A stretch of DNA of 39,544 nt from Bradyrhizobium neotropicale (GTDB taxonomy: Bacteria; Pseudomonadota; Alphaproteobacteria; Rhizobiales; Xanthobacteraceae): NCBI RefSeq assembly GCF_001641695.1, contig NZ_LSEF01000043.1:1-39544 (forward strand). Direction: 5' to 3'. This document shows, piece by piece, positions 1 to 8,350 of this stretch. Both the position numbers and the translations under genes were made by a program. The notes under the pieces were generated by a model. It worked only from the letters and a program-made list of their open reading frames with translations, did not search any database and had not been told where the DNA came from. Numbering within the stretch: the first letter of the stretch is position 1; every line of letters starts with the position of its first letter.

Positions 1-22
1 CGATTCCGTTGAAAAAGGCGGC
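1..22 (+). repeat. IS left terminal inverted repeat
   Basis: This 22-bp sequence begins CGATTCCGTTGAAAAAGG and matches the reverse complement of 1488-1509 without mismatch. It marks the left end of the IS1182-type element. Confidence 0.9.
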
Positions 23-79
23 TGTTGCGACGCAGAGGGATCAGTGATTCAGTCTGTCTAGGTGGCAGGACTGAAGATC

Positions 80-1432
80 ATGATGGGACATCGGCAAGTC
101 GAACAGGCTGCGTTGTTCTACGAATTCTCGCTCGAGAAGCATATTCCCGCCGACCATCTGCTGCGGTCGATCGATAGATTTGTCGACCTTGAACAGATTA
201 GGAAGGACCTGGCGCCTTTCTATAGCAGTATTGGCCGACCTTCGATCGATCCCGAGCTGATGATCCGGATGCTCTTAGTCGGTTACTGCTTCGGGATCCG
301 ATCGGAGCGGCGGCTGTGCGATGAGGTCCACCTCAATTTGGCTTACCGGTGGTTCTGCCGGCTGGGTCTGGAAGGGGCGGTGCCGGACCATTCGACATTC
401 TCCAAAAACAGGCATGGCCGCTTCCGGGAGAGCGATCTCTTCCGTCGCGTTTTCGAGAGCGTTTTACACCGCTGTATTGAGGAGCGGCTGGTCGGCGGTG
501 AAGGATTTGCAGTCGATGCGAGCCTGATCAAGGCCGACGCCAATCGGCAGAAGGGAATCGAAGGCGACAAGGGACTTCCACCGGAGGCCGCCGGCCGAGC
601 GATCAATGAGTATCTGGCTGTCCTCGATGATGCCGCTTTCGGCGCAGCGACCGAGGTCACGCCGAAGTTCGTGTCGCCTGCCGACCCGGCGGCGCGCTGG
701 ACGGGGGCGCACGGCGGCCAAGCCTTCTTCGCCTACTCGACGAACTACCTGGTCGACGTCGAGAACGCGATCATCGTCGATGTCGAGGCGACCACGGCCA
801 TCCGGCAGGCGGAGGTGTTGGCCGCCAAGCGCATGATTGAGCGCTCGCTGGAGCGGTTCGATCTCTATCCGAACCGGCTTCTCGGCGACAGCGGCTATGG
901 CTCAGCCGAGATGCTCGGCTGGTTGGTTTACGAGCATGGCATCGAGCCACACGTTACAGTGTTCGACAAGTCGGCACGCACAGATGGGATCTTCTCGCGC
1001 GAAGACTTCACCTATGATCATGCAAGGGACGTCTACCGCTGTCCTGACGGCAAGATCCTCACCACGACCGGAGCGCTGGTGAACGATGGAGCCACGATGC
1101 TTTACCTCGCTATCAAGCGCGATTGCGATCGATGCGTATTGAAGTCCCAGTGCTGCCCCAAGCAGGCTTCACGGAGGGTGCCGCGCTCGATCTACGAGGG
1201 CGCTCGCGACATGGCGCGCCAGATCGCAAGATCGTGGGAGGGGCGCACTTCGCGTCGGCTCCGCAAAAAGATCGAGATGCTGTTCGCGCACCTCAAGCGC
1301 ATTCTCAAGCTCGACCGTTTACGGTTACGAGGCCCAAACGGTGCGCGCGACGAGTTCACCCTCGCAGCCACCGCTCAGAACCTTCGCAAGCTGGCCAAGC
1401 TGATCCCGATGCAAACCCTCAAGCCCGCATAA
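80..1432 (+). CDS. IS1182-family transposase
   Basis: This is a DDE-type transposase that would cut and rejoin the element ends. The N-terminal third is the DUF772/InsH-type region (GRPSIDPELMIRMLLVGYCFG followed by the ERRLCDEVHLNLAYRWFCRL stretch). Candidate catalytic acidic residues are the D in GFAVDASLIKADA, the D in LLGDSGYGSAEML and the E in KKIEMLFAHLKRIL near the C-terminus. A four-Cys cluster (DCDRCVLKSQCC) precedes the last motif. The open frame extends back to a GTG at 62, but family members normally begin with a Met-Met-Gly motif, so ATG 80 is preferred; neither start has a strong ribosome binding site. The frame is uninterrupted at about 450 residues, the normal size. Confidence 0.92.
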   Translation: MMGHRQVEQAALFYEFSLEKHIPADHLLRSIDRFVDLEQIRKDLAPFYSSIGRPSIDPELMIRMLLVGYCFGIRSERRLCDEVHLNLAYRWFCRLGLEGAVPDHSTFSKNRHGRFRESDLFRRVFESVLHRCIEERLVGGEGFAVDASLIKADANRQKGIEGDKGLPPEAAGRAINEYLAVLDDAAFGAATEVTPKFVSPADPAARWTGAHGGQAFFAYSTNYLVDVENAIIVDVEATTAIRQAEVLAAKRMIERSLERFDLYPNRLLGDSGYGSAEMLGWLVYEHGIEPHVTVFDKSARTDGIFSREDFTYDHARDVYRCPDGKILTTTGALVNDGATMLYLAIKRDCDRCVLKSQCCPKQASRRVPRSIYEGARDMARQIARSWEGRTSRRLRKKIEMLFAHLKRILKLDRLRLRGPNGARDEFTLAATAQNLRKLAKLIPMQTLKPA

Positions 1433-1487
1433 GGGTCAGCAAAGCCGTTCGGCTACATCGGCGCGGGCGCCAATACATCGGATTACT

Positions 1488-1509
1488 GCCGCCTTTTTCA
1501 ACGGAATCG
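1488..1509 (-). repeat. IS right terminal inverted repeat
   Basis: This is the perfect inverted partner of bases 1-22. It lies 56 bp after the transposase stop codon, a usual position for an IS end. Confidence 0.9.
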
Positions 1510-1675
1510 GCCAATACCAGACATCTTGGCATTGCCGAGACGGCGCTAAGGATTGGCCTTAGAATGCCAGACTCGAGACGATCGCACGGTTCTTGCAGAA
1601 TAGCCCATCAGAATCTGGTCGGAGTCCCCGTGTTGCTTGGCGCAACAGATGAGATCGTCCTAGGGTCAGGCACAC

Positions 1676-3823
1676 TCACGAGCCGGTGCTTAGAACTGCC
1701 TCAACGGTCGTTTTGAGTGTGCCACTGGACGAGCATGCGACAAGCATAGATCTCGCAACGGGATCATGTGGAAAATCCTGCAAAATCATCCGATACAAAC
1801 GCGACGCTTCCGTGAAGTCGCCTCTTTCAAAAGCGTCAGACGCGCTCCGCGTCATCACGCTCAACTTGGCGTCCTTTCCACGAACCGCAATCTCTGGGTC
1901 GTTGCTTCCATTGAGCCCCAACAACTCGTAAATCATGAACTCATGCTCGCGCCCCTTCACCCTGGTTTTTCGCAACGGCCTGACGACCAGATCGGGTCCT
2001 GCGGCTTCAACGACGCTGTCGCTGATGCAAATCGTTGTGCCGAATGTCTTGTTGGCCGCTTCGAGACGGGCGGCCACATTCACTCCGTCACCCATCACAG
2101 TGTAATTGAGACGCTCGCTGGAACCGACATTACCGACCAAAACGTTCGCGGAATGCAACCCAATTCGGATGCCGAATTTCGGTCGACCTTCCGCTTCCCA
2201 TCGCTCATTGATGCGCTCCATCCGGCGCGCCGCTCTCAATGCGCCGGTGCAGCCTCGCAGAACGTGGTCAGGGCGCGGCACAGGCGCGCCCCAAAAAGCC
2301 ATGACCCCATCGCCGATGAACTTGTCAACCGTCCCATGCTCCTGAGAGATCGCGCCCGAGACTTGCTCGAAATAGACGGACAACTGACTGAGCAAATCGT
2401 TAGGCGCCAACTGTTCCGCATGAGACGAGAAGTTTTCCAAATCAGAAAAGAAAACGGTCAAGTACCGTTGTTCCACGCCCAGGGTCAGAGGCGTTCTGGA
2501 CTTGATCAACTCTCGCACAACGTCGAGCGGCACAAACGATGAGAACGATCGTAACGAATTGCGAAGCAGCGCTGCCGCCGATTGCAGATGTGCGATCTCT
2601 TTTATATTTGAGCCACGAATCGGGGAAGCCTCAAATGCAAGAGCTTCGACGGATTCCAATTCATGCGAGATGTCTTCGATCGGACGCGAGAGTCGCCTCG
2701 ACAAGGCATAGATCAAGAGCAATTCGACGGCTATCAGTCCGATAATCACAAGCACCGACTTTCGATTCGCTTCCTTGAGATTGCCGATGAAGTCGTTCGT
2801 GGGCGTCAGTATTATAGTCTGCCACGGCTTCCCGAAACTGTCCGGAAATTTCACGAAGGATGCACTTACCTCGTCGCCATTTACCGGCGAGTTGAACAGG
2901 AAGTGACCCCGACCGGTCTCCCTTCGAATACGAGCTGCCGCGCGCACGTTCGGATCGCCAACATTGTCCAGTGTCGCAACCGTCAATTTGCCGTCAATCG
3001 GCTGGACGCTCTGCTCTCGCACAGCTGAAGCGATGATCCTGCCGTTGCTTTGGTCCGCGATCAGGCTCGTACTATGGGCGCTGGCGCGATGGTTCGCGAG
3101 GAAGCGAGAGAGAACGTCCATTGTGATGTTGACGGAGGCGGCGCCAATGAATTCATCATTGCGCAAAATTGGGTACCGGATAGAGAGGATGGGGTACCCT
3201 GTATCCGGATTGATACTCGGCTCTGTGACAGCGAGGTCGCGAGACGCCTTGGTCTGGGGATAGCCCTCTAAGACCCGGATATCCAACTTGCTTGGCACGC
3301 TGTAACCGCCGACAACATGCCCCCACGTATCAAAGAAGGTTCGGTGCCGTGCGCGGTTCTGACCAGCTGAGAAATCATCGATATAGCTTGAATGCCAGTT
3401 TGCGGTCGCGGGGATCTTGGGATCAGAGCGGCGCCGATCCTCGTCCATGCGCGTGACCACGCGATGATAACCGTCTTCGAAACTTACGTAGGCGGCGTCA
3501 ATCTGTTCGGCCGAGGTCAACGCTCGGTACAGCAGGTCGGCACTCGCCTCCGTCCGGAAATAATTCGGATCGGCCCCGGCCATCCCGGCGAGCAGACGGA
3601 TAGTTTCTCCAACGGGATGAATGAGATTTTCGGCGCTCTCGGTGCTAACTTGACTTGTACTCGCCACCGCCTCATCGAGCGTGGAAACCATCGCCGCGGC
3701 GTTTCTCTGGTAGTTGTATACGAGAATGAAAATGAGGATTGGAATGCTGAGACAGACAAATAACACCAGCATGACGAGGCTCAGCCTCGGAGCACGGAGT
3801 GTGTGGGTCCGACCATCAGACAT
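1676..3823 (-). CDS. membrane-anchored class III adenylate cyclase with periplasmic sensor domain
   Basis: The product (715 aa) should make cyclic AMP from ATP at the inner membrane in response to an external signal. A first membrane segment lies at about 15-36, a periplasmic region resembling a double-Cache domain at about 40-350, a second membrane segment at 356-374, a short linker, and the cyclase domain at about 450-635. Metal-binding aspartates are D461 (FFSDLENFS) and D505 (FIGDGVMAFW). K501 and D579 fit adenine recognition, and N582 and R586 in VNVAARLE fit transition-state binding, so adenylate rather than guanylate cyclase is likely. A TPR-like tail follows (about 655-695). The start is supported by GGAG eight bases upstream. 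A perfect FixK/FNR-type box lies about 50 bp upstream. The signal sensed is unknown. Confidence 0.9.
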   Translation of the reverse strand: MSDGRTHTLRAPRLSLVMLVLFVCLSIPILIFILVYNYQRNAAAMVSTLDEAVASTSQVSTESAENLIHPVGETIRLLAGMAGADPNYFRTEASADLLYRALTSAEQIDAAYVSFEDGYHRVVTRMDEDRRRSDPKIPATANWHSSYIDDFSAGQNRARHRTFFDTWGHVVGGYSVPSKLDIRVLEGYPQTKASRDLAVTEPSINPDTGYPILSIRYPILRNDEFIGAASVNITMDVLSRFLANHRASAHSTSLIADQSNGRIIASAVREQSVQPIDGKLTVATLDNVGDPNVRAAARIRRETGRGHFLFNSPVNGDEVSASFVKFPDSFGKPWQTIILTPTNDFIGNLKEANRKSVLVIIGLIAVELLLIYALSRRLSRPIEDISHELESVEALAFEASPIRGSNIKEIAHLQSAAALLRNSLRSFSSFVPLDVVRELIKSRTPLTLGVEQRYLTVFFSDLENFSSHAEQLAPNDLLSQLSVYFEQVSGAISQEHGTVDKFIGDGVMAFWGAPVPRPDHVLRGCTGALRAARRMERINERWEAEGRPKFGIRIGLHSANVLVGNVGSSERLNYTVMGDGVNVAARLEAANKTFGTTICISDSVVEAAGPDLVVRPLRKTRVKGREHEFMIYELLGLNGSNDPEIAVRGKDAKLSVMTRSASDAFERGDFTEASRLYRMILQDFPHDPVARSMLVACSSSGTLKTTVEAVLSTGS

Positions 3824-3869
3824 ACGTCAACTCCAGCGGCCATCATCAGGTAGGCGCAACGTTGTCACT

Positions 3870-3883
3870 TTGATCTAAATCAA
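3870..3883 (-). promoter_or_regulatory. FixK/FNR-type box upstream of the adenylate cyclase
   Basis: On the coding strand of the cyclase the sequence is TTGATTTAGATCAA, a perfect TTGAT-N4-ATCAA dyad as bound by FNR/FixK regulators. Its centre is about 53 bp upstream of the ATG at 3823. If it acts at about -41, transcription would start near 3836 and the -10 would be near TACCTG. This suggests induction at low oxygen. The rest of the 197-bp gap (3824-4020) shows nothing else clear. Confidence 0.55.
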
Positions 3884-4020
3884 CAGAGGACCGCTGTGGG
3901 TCATTCGCTGCGGACCTAAGGCGGCCTGCGGTGGCCCTATGGCCGCAAACCTCTGAAAGCAGACACAATCTGCGCGTCATCACGCATGCTCGACATCCTC
4001 GCAAACTGAGGAGTGCGATC

Positions 4021-4652
4021 ATGCCCGAGGAAGACAACCTCTTCACCAAAGCTCGCCGGACACCCTGGAACAAGGGAAAGCTGATCGGAGCCAAACCTCC
4101 GCTGCGGCCTAACCAAGTCTGGTCTATCCGAACCCGGCTCCTGATCGAAAGACGAACCCGCACCTCGCCCTTTTCAACCTCGCGATCGACAGCAAGTTGC
4201 GTGGTTGCGACGTCGTCGCGTTGAGGGTCGAAGATGTTGCTCCCAATGGCTATGCGGTCGATCGTGCGACCGTCCAGCAGAAGAAGACCGGGAGACCGGT
4301 CAAGTTCGAGTTGACGGATCAAACCCGGCAAGCCGCTGATGACTTCTTGAAGGAAGCCGGCAAGAGGCCAGGTGAGTACTTGTTCCCTGGGCGCCGTAGG
4401 CGCGATCAGTCGATGACAACCCGCCAATACGCTCGCCTTCTTGCCAACTGGGTGACAAGCATCGGGCTTGACCCGAGCGTGTTTGGCACCCACTCCCTGC
4501 GCCGGACCAAGGCAACGCTGATCTACCGACGTACGGGAAATTTACGAGCCGTGCAGCTATTGCTCGGCCACACCAAAATCGAAAGTACGGTGCGCTATCT
4601 CGGCATCGAGGTGGACGACGCGCTCGCGATAGCTGAACAAGTTGATGTCTGA
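4021..4652 (+). pseudogene. tyrosine recombinase/integrase with one-base frameshift
   Basis: A short phage-integrase-family protein is encoded in two frames. The first part starts at ATG 4021 (GAGGAG ribosome binding site just upstream) and reads MPEEDNLFTKARRTPWNKGK onward to about 4160. The rest, in the frame ending at 4652, reads LALFNLAIDSKLRGCDVV onward. Adding one base within CGCACC near 4160-4163 would give a continuous protein of about 210 aa. The catalytic set is visible: R in KLRGCDVV, HSLRR, GHTKIES and the Tyr of VRYLG. This family is small and lacks a large DNA-binding arm. Either the gene is dead through a one-base deletion or the base is a sequencing error. No attachment site or cargo was recognised nearby. 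Confidence 0.8.
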
Positions 4653-4659
4653 ATCACCG

Positions 4660-4683
4660 GGGCAGAGCAGACATGCTCTGCCC
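4660..4683. other. hairpin downstream of the broken integrase
   Basis: GGGCAGAGC and GCTCTGCCC form a perfect 9-bp stem with a 6-base loop, 8 bases after the integrase stop codon. No T-run follows on either strand, so it is only a possible factor-dependent or weak terminator. Confidence 0.4.
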
Positions 4684-4749
4684 ATCGGTCATCAGCAGCT
4701 TCGGGCCAGTAGCGAACTTTCAGGCTGAGGCGTGTGCGCAACCGCTAAT

Positions 4750-5223
4750 CTACTTCTTCGCTTGTTCAATCCTGGTGGTGCTGGCCGGACCGACAGCCAT
4801 CGCTTGAAGAACCACCTCGCCGTCCCTTGCCATCGCGTAATGAGAGATTTTCGCTGGCTCGATCAAGAACGAGCCGGGCGGGTATGCCTTGAATTTACTT
4901 TCATCCCACTGGTCACCGTTCGCGTAATAAAATGTGCCGGACAAAACGACGGCCGTTCGTGTCTCACCGTGCCAATGCGGCATGATCTTGAAGCCAGCTG
5001 GGATTCTCACCCGTTCCGAAAACACTTCCGCTTTTTTCGGGTCGCCATATAGGACAGCGATCCCCACCGCCCCGTCGGGTCCCTTGAAATGAATGTCCTG
5101 AGGAAGTGTTGCGACAACTGCATCCTGGGCAAAAGCCGGCACCGACCCACTCAGCGTGAGAAACGCCGCAGTCGCAAGGCCAATCAATGAAGGTTCCGGC
5201 CTTGTGGAAATTGCGTACGTCAT
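4750..5223 (-). CDS. exported cupin-domain protein
   Basis: The product is a 157-aa protein with a signal peptide (about 1-32, cleavage after AFA) and a single cupin barrel, so it should act in the periplasm. The metal-site histidines H83 and H85 lie in PHWHGE, with H128 in the second cupin motif (KISHYAMA). The sequence PPGSFLIEPAKISHYAMA is typical of small cupins of unknown function that follow a signal peptide. The start is supported by GGGAG about nine bases upstream. It faces the broken integrase gene and has no operon partner. Substrate or ligand cannot be told from sequence; an enzymatic or metal-binding role are both possible. Confidence 0.8.
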   Translation of the reverse strand: MTYAISTRPEPSLIGLATAAFLTLSGSVPAFAQDAVVATLPQDIHFKGPDGAVGIAVLYGDPKKAEVFSERVRIPAGFKIMPHWHGETRTAVVLSGTFYYANGDQWDESKFKAYPPGSFLIEPAKISHYAMARDGEVVLQAMAVGPASTTRIEQAKK

Positions 5224-5675
5224 GTCTGAATTCTCCCTGGGCCTCGATCAGGCTATGGCTTCGCGTTAATGAGTCCGCACCGCGAGTTCGCGGCACAATT
5301 GCTCACGAGAACTCTCGGGCAAATAAATCTACCACCTCCGGTCGCATTGAGGCAAGCATGCGCCATCATCTGTCAGGACTGACTGGGTGAAGGTCACCAC
5401 TTCGCCGCCGTGCATCCGGAATGCCCAGAGCGGACTGATGCTAGGACTTCAGCACCTGGAAATTCAGCTGGCCAGTCACTTGCTGGCGAACAATTTTGCG
5501 GGGGTGCCCGAGTCTACCATCAGCAAGATGAAACAGACCTGAGGGCTATTTATCTGCTCAGGGCGCTTGAGACATGCCCGGGTCAGGTGCGAAGTCTGCT
5601 CCCGGCCCTTCGCGACATATTGCGCTGGTGGCGGCTGATCCAGCCTTCGACCACATCGATCCAGTCAAAGGGGCC
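5224..5675. other. gene-free stretch
   Basis: This stretch of about 450 bp separates two minus-strand genes. The only coding-like signal is a short plus-strand frame at 5351-5542, whose last part (from ATG 5438) encodes 34 residues, MLGLQHLEIQLASHLLANNF onward. It has no ribosome binding site and I do not recognise it; it may be the eroded tail of a lost gene or chance. The start region of the downstream cupin gene presumably holds its promoter near 5224-5330, but no clear -35/-10 pair was found. Confidence 0.4.
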
Positions 5676-6725
5676 TCAATTCGCGCGCGATGGCGGAAAG
5701 AAGAATTTGGCCAGGCGGACTTCGACCCCGATGTTCTCCCTGAACCCGCCCTTCGCCTGGAAATCGTGAAACACGTCACCGGCTATGGTAAAATCCTGAG
5801 CGAGCGGGATTTGAAATTGGAAATGGCCCCTCAAGAAGTCATCTCGGCCGAGCGACATATCGGGCTGAGGTATCGTGAGCGGCAGTCCGGCGGGGACAAA
5901 TCTGCCGTTTGTGGCTATCTGCTCGCCACCCCAGGACTTCTCTATGCCGACGGCGGCAAATAGGAACGTGCTCGGATTGTAACGCAGGAAGGCCTTGACG
6001 TCGTACGACGGCCGCTGCGTCAACGCATCGTATCTCAAGACTCCGGGGAGCGGGGCGCCAGGCGGATTGACCACCTCGAGAGGACTGTTGCCGTTGCCGT
6101 GGAACGACGCATTGGCGATCAGATCGAAAAACATCCCATTGAGACTTGGCGAAATCTTGCCAAGTCCCTCGGTGTAGCCGAACTGAGGGGTGTCGGTGAG
6201 CTGCCCCGGTGTCGAGACGTTAACGGCGCTCCTGTTGTCGTAGCTGCGCCCGAGCGGCAGCCAGAGAAAATTCGTGAGCCCGAACCAGCGCTGGACCTTC
6301 GCGTCGGAGATGAAGAAATAGGTCATGTGAAACACCGGGTCGACGAGTCCCCCAGCAACGCGGTTGTTGGTGCCCGGGATATTCACATCCGTCAGTGTCG
6401 CAAATGGCAGGTCTGCCTCGATCACGAAGGGATGATCCGCGAGCTCGCCAAAATACGTCACGCGCGTAAACTCTACCCAGGTATTGGCGTGCGAGTTCGG
6501 CAGCGCGTGTCCGGTGGGATCGACGAAGGTATCGGCATGCGCAAAGCTTCCGTATTGGAACGCAATGAAGGTCCCGATCGGAAGCGATCCGCCCTGGTAG
6601 TCTCCCGCGTATGTTCTTGGGTTGTTGTCGGAGGCGGCGATCGCAGGTGTACCGCCGCCGATGATGCTGCCGAGCAGCGCAGCGACTCCAGTTGACAAGA
6701 TACTCCACCAGGATTTCACAGCCAT
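5676..6725 (-). CDS. outer-membrane channel-like protein, MetA-pathway phenol-degradation family
   Basis: The 349-aa product has a clear signal peptide (about 1-30, cleavage after AIA) and then alternating beta-strand-like segments with aromatic residues, ending in a beta-rich tail. It fits the Phenol_MetA_deg (PF13557) family, thought to be outer-membrane channels for hydrophobic or aromatic compounds. Recognisable stretches are YQGGSLPIGTFIAFQYG near the mature N-terminus and DPVFHMTYFF in the middle. ATG 6725 is chosen because GGAGGGAG lies immediately upstream. The frame runs open far beyond this point to 7343 without biological meaning. No catabolic partner adjoins it, so the substrate is unknown. 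Confidence 0.75.
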   Translation of the reverse strand: MAVKSWWSILSTGVAALLGSIIGGGTPAIAASDNNPRTYAGDYQGGSLPIGTFIAFQYGSFAHADTFVDPTGHALPNSHANTWVEFTRVTYFGELADHPFVIEADLPFATLTDVNIPGTNNRVAGGLVDPVFHMTYFFISDAKVQRWFGLTNFLWLPLGRSYDNRSAVNVSTPGQLTDTPQFGYTEGLGKISPSLNGMFFDLIANASFHGNGNSPLEVVNPPGAPLPGVLRYDALTQRPSYDVKAFLRYNPSTFLFAAVGIEKSWGGEQIATNGRFVPAGLPLTIPQPDMSLGRDDFLRGHFQFQIPLAQDFTIAGDVFHDFQAKGGFRENIGVEVRLAKFFFPPSRAN

Positions 6726-6979
6726 CTGCTCCCTCCTCGTATGGCCGAGGCCGGACTGGATCTTCCCCCACAAATTGCAAGAACCCCACGAGAGGGTACT
6801 CCTGATGGAGAGGAATGCTGTGATCGCTTGGCAACAGTGCGAATAAAAAGCTGAAGAGGCGAACGCGCTGCAGCGACGCTTACCAGTCGTATCGATCTCA
6901 CCCCTTCGGAGGCGCGAGGAGCGAACCAAAACCCTGCAGTCTTCGCCTGCTTGCCTTGAGCCGAAGTTTCTCCGGAAAA

Positions 6980-7249
6980 TCACGTCAGTTCTCTCAGCAG
7001 CTTTCGCGCTTCGTCCAGCAACGCCCGCATCTGCCTCCGCTCGGCGATCGCCTCCGTCGTGAACAGCCCATGCTTCCGCGCATTCCGATTTCCCCTTGGC
7101 GCACCGCATCCCTCGGCGCCGCCGTGCATGCGGCAGCGCGTCTTGTCCTGCACGGCCGGTGCGCGGCAGGCGAGGCCGCTGCGGGTCCTCGCGCCGCAGC
7201 GCGGGCTTGCCAGCATTGGGCCCGTGTTGGGGGCGTGGCCGCCGCTCAT
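6980..7249 (-). CDS. small HGGxSTG-type protein
   Basis: This is an 89-aa basic protein with CGARTRSGLACRAPAV, then CRMHGGAEGCGAPRGNRNAR and KHG, the hallmark of the rhizobial HGGxSTG family. Four cysteines or histidines in the first half (CGAR, CRAP, CRMHGG) suggest a small metal-binding fold. Its start codon overlaps the stop of the upstream gene by four bases (ATGA), so the two are translationally coupled. Function is not known; the family often occurs in several copies per genome beside the same partner. The C-terminal half (EAIAERRQMRALLDEARKLL) is predicted helical. Confidence 0.75.
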   Translation of the reverse strand: MSGGHAPNTGPMLASPRCGARTRSGLACRAPAVQDKTRCRMHGGAEGCGAPRGNRNARKHGLFTTEAIAERRQMRALLDEARKLLRELT

Positions 7250-7905
7250 GCAGCGGCGCCTTGCTGGACCTCGGTTTGTTCGTGCTCCCGTTTGCTGGCG
7301 TCACGCGCGGAAAGCATCGCTGCGTCCGCTGGGTCCGGCTCACCTACGATCACCCTCGCATGCTGCGTCACGTTCCCCACGATCGCCTTTCCGCCGTCCT
7401 GCACCGACAGGTTCTGCACGGTGATCGCCCGCTCGCCGTTGTTGCGATAGCGGCTCAGCGCCTCGACCTGGGCCGGAAAGACGCGCATGAGCCGGCCGAG
7501 CGCGCGGGCGGCGCTGTCCTGGCGCGGGATGTCGTCGGCGCAGGCGAGACGATAGGCGCATCGCATCGCCGTCACGTGCACGGACACCATCTGCGCCGCC
7601 AGCATGGCCTCGATGGAATCCTTTGGGCCGATGCTCTTCATCATCGAGATCATGAAGGCGAGATTGGCCTTGTCGGGGTTTTGGCCGATCGTGCTGGCCC
7701 TCACCAGTTGCTTCAGGATGCCCTGCAGCGCGTCGCGGTCGACGGCGCCGAGCGCGTCGGCCAGCAGCCGTTCGCCGGCTTCCTGATCCGGATGGTCGAT
7801 CGAAATTTTTCGGCGGGAGAGTTTTATCTTCGGGGTTGCGGCGATCGCGGTGCGATCGTTTGCCGTGACCGCGGCTGTCATGGTGGCGTTCGGAGATGTT
7901 GACAT
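7246..7905 (-). CDS. conserved rhizobial hypothetical protein, partner of the HGGxSTG gene
   Basis: The 219-aa product begins MSTSPNATMTAAVTANDRT, preceded by AAGGAAA nine bases upstream; the frame extends further to 8070 but that part has no coding character. The middle is alpha-helical (LADALGAVDRDALQGILKQL and NLAFMISMMKSIGPKDSIEA), and the C-terminal part contains RYRNNGERAITVQNLSVQDG, which I recall from Bradyrhizobium proteins paired with HGGxSTG genes. There is no signal peptide or membrane segment, so it is cytoplasmic. The four-base overlap with the next gene indicates a two-gene operon. No function is assigned; a role linked to mobile elements is possible but not shown. Confidence 0.75.
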   Translation of the reverse strand: MSTSPNATMTAAVTANDRTAIAATPKIKLSRRKISIDHPDQEAGERLLADALGAVDRDALQGILKQLVRASTIGQNPDKANLAFMISMMKSIGPKDSIEAMLAAQMVSVHVTAMRCAYRLACADDIPRQDSAARALGRLMRVFPAQVEALSRYRNNGERAITVQNLSVQDGGKAIVGNVTQHARVIVGEPDPADAAMLSARDASKREHEQTEVQQGAAA

Positions 7906-8350
7906 GTCAGTGTTTCCTTTGGCCGTGCAGGCGACGGCATGCACGCGCGCATGGCCGTCGCGCGCACCGGCGCGTTGTTGGCTTCGGAGATCGATGAGGG
8001 GGGCGTGCGCGCAATCATGTCGAAGCGCCCGTGGCCGGGACGGGCAGGGGCGCTTCACGGCTTGCAGCAATGATACAATCGTGCGCCTGTTTTGCCCGAC
8101 GTGTCAAACGGGTTTACGAGGCGCGCGGCTTCGCACAGGCAGCCACCCGCTACTTTGCATGGGGTTGTTTTTCAGGTTTTGCTTGGAGCCCTGGCCTCCC
8201 GGCCTGTCCGTCACTTACCGCGCGGCGGAATTGATACCTGTCGCGGCATGTGCAAACGCGATTGCGGAAAGCCTCGCGCGCGATAATCATGTCCCCGAAT
8301 GCGTCGCATCAACACGCACAAGTGGCGCCGACGTCCGGGGAGAGAACGAC
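7906..8350. other. gene-free stretch between divergent genes
   Basis: About 445 bp separate the minus-strand hypothetical gene from the plus-strand binding-protein gene. The part at about 8070-8180 (ATGATACAATCGTGCGCC, then TTTTGCCCGACGTGTCAAAC, ending GGGGTTGTTTTTC) resembles a sequence I remember as recurring in Bradyrhizobium intergenic regions. It is not repeated elsewhere in this window. No confident promoter was identified. Confidence 0.35.

Larger units (their letters stand above)
1..1509 (+). mobile_element. IS1182-family insertion sequence, left end at window edge
   Basis: The segment is bounded by a 22-bp perfect terminal inverted repeat: bases 1-22 match the reverse complement of 1488-1509. 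One transposase gene fills the interior. Base 1510 is a further G that could extend the repeat by one base, but its partner would lie outside the window. The target-site duplication cannot be checked because the left flank is missing. The transposase frame is intact and both termini are present, so the copy could be mobile. No disrupted gene is recognisable in the right flank (1510-1675). Confidence 0.9.

Noticed and set aside
6726..7343. N-terminal extension of the outer-membrane channel frame
   Set aside because: It overlaps the HGGxSTG gene and lacks coding character; the start at 6725 has a strong ribosome binding site and a signal peptide.
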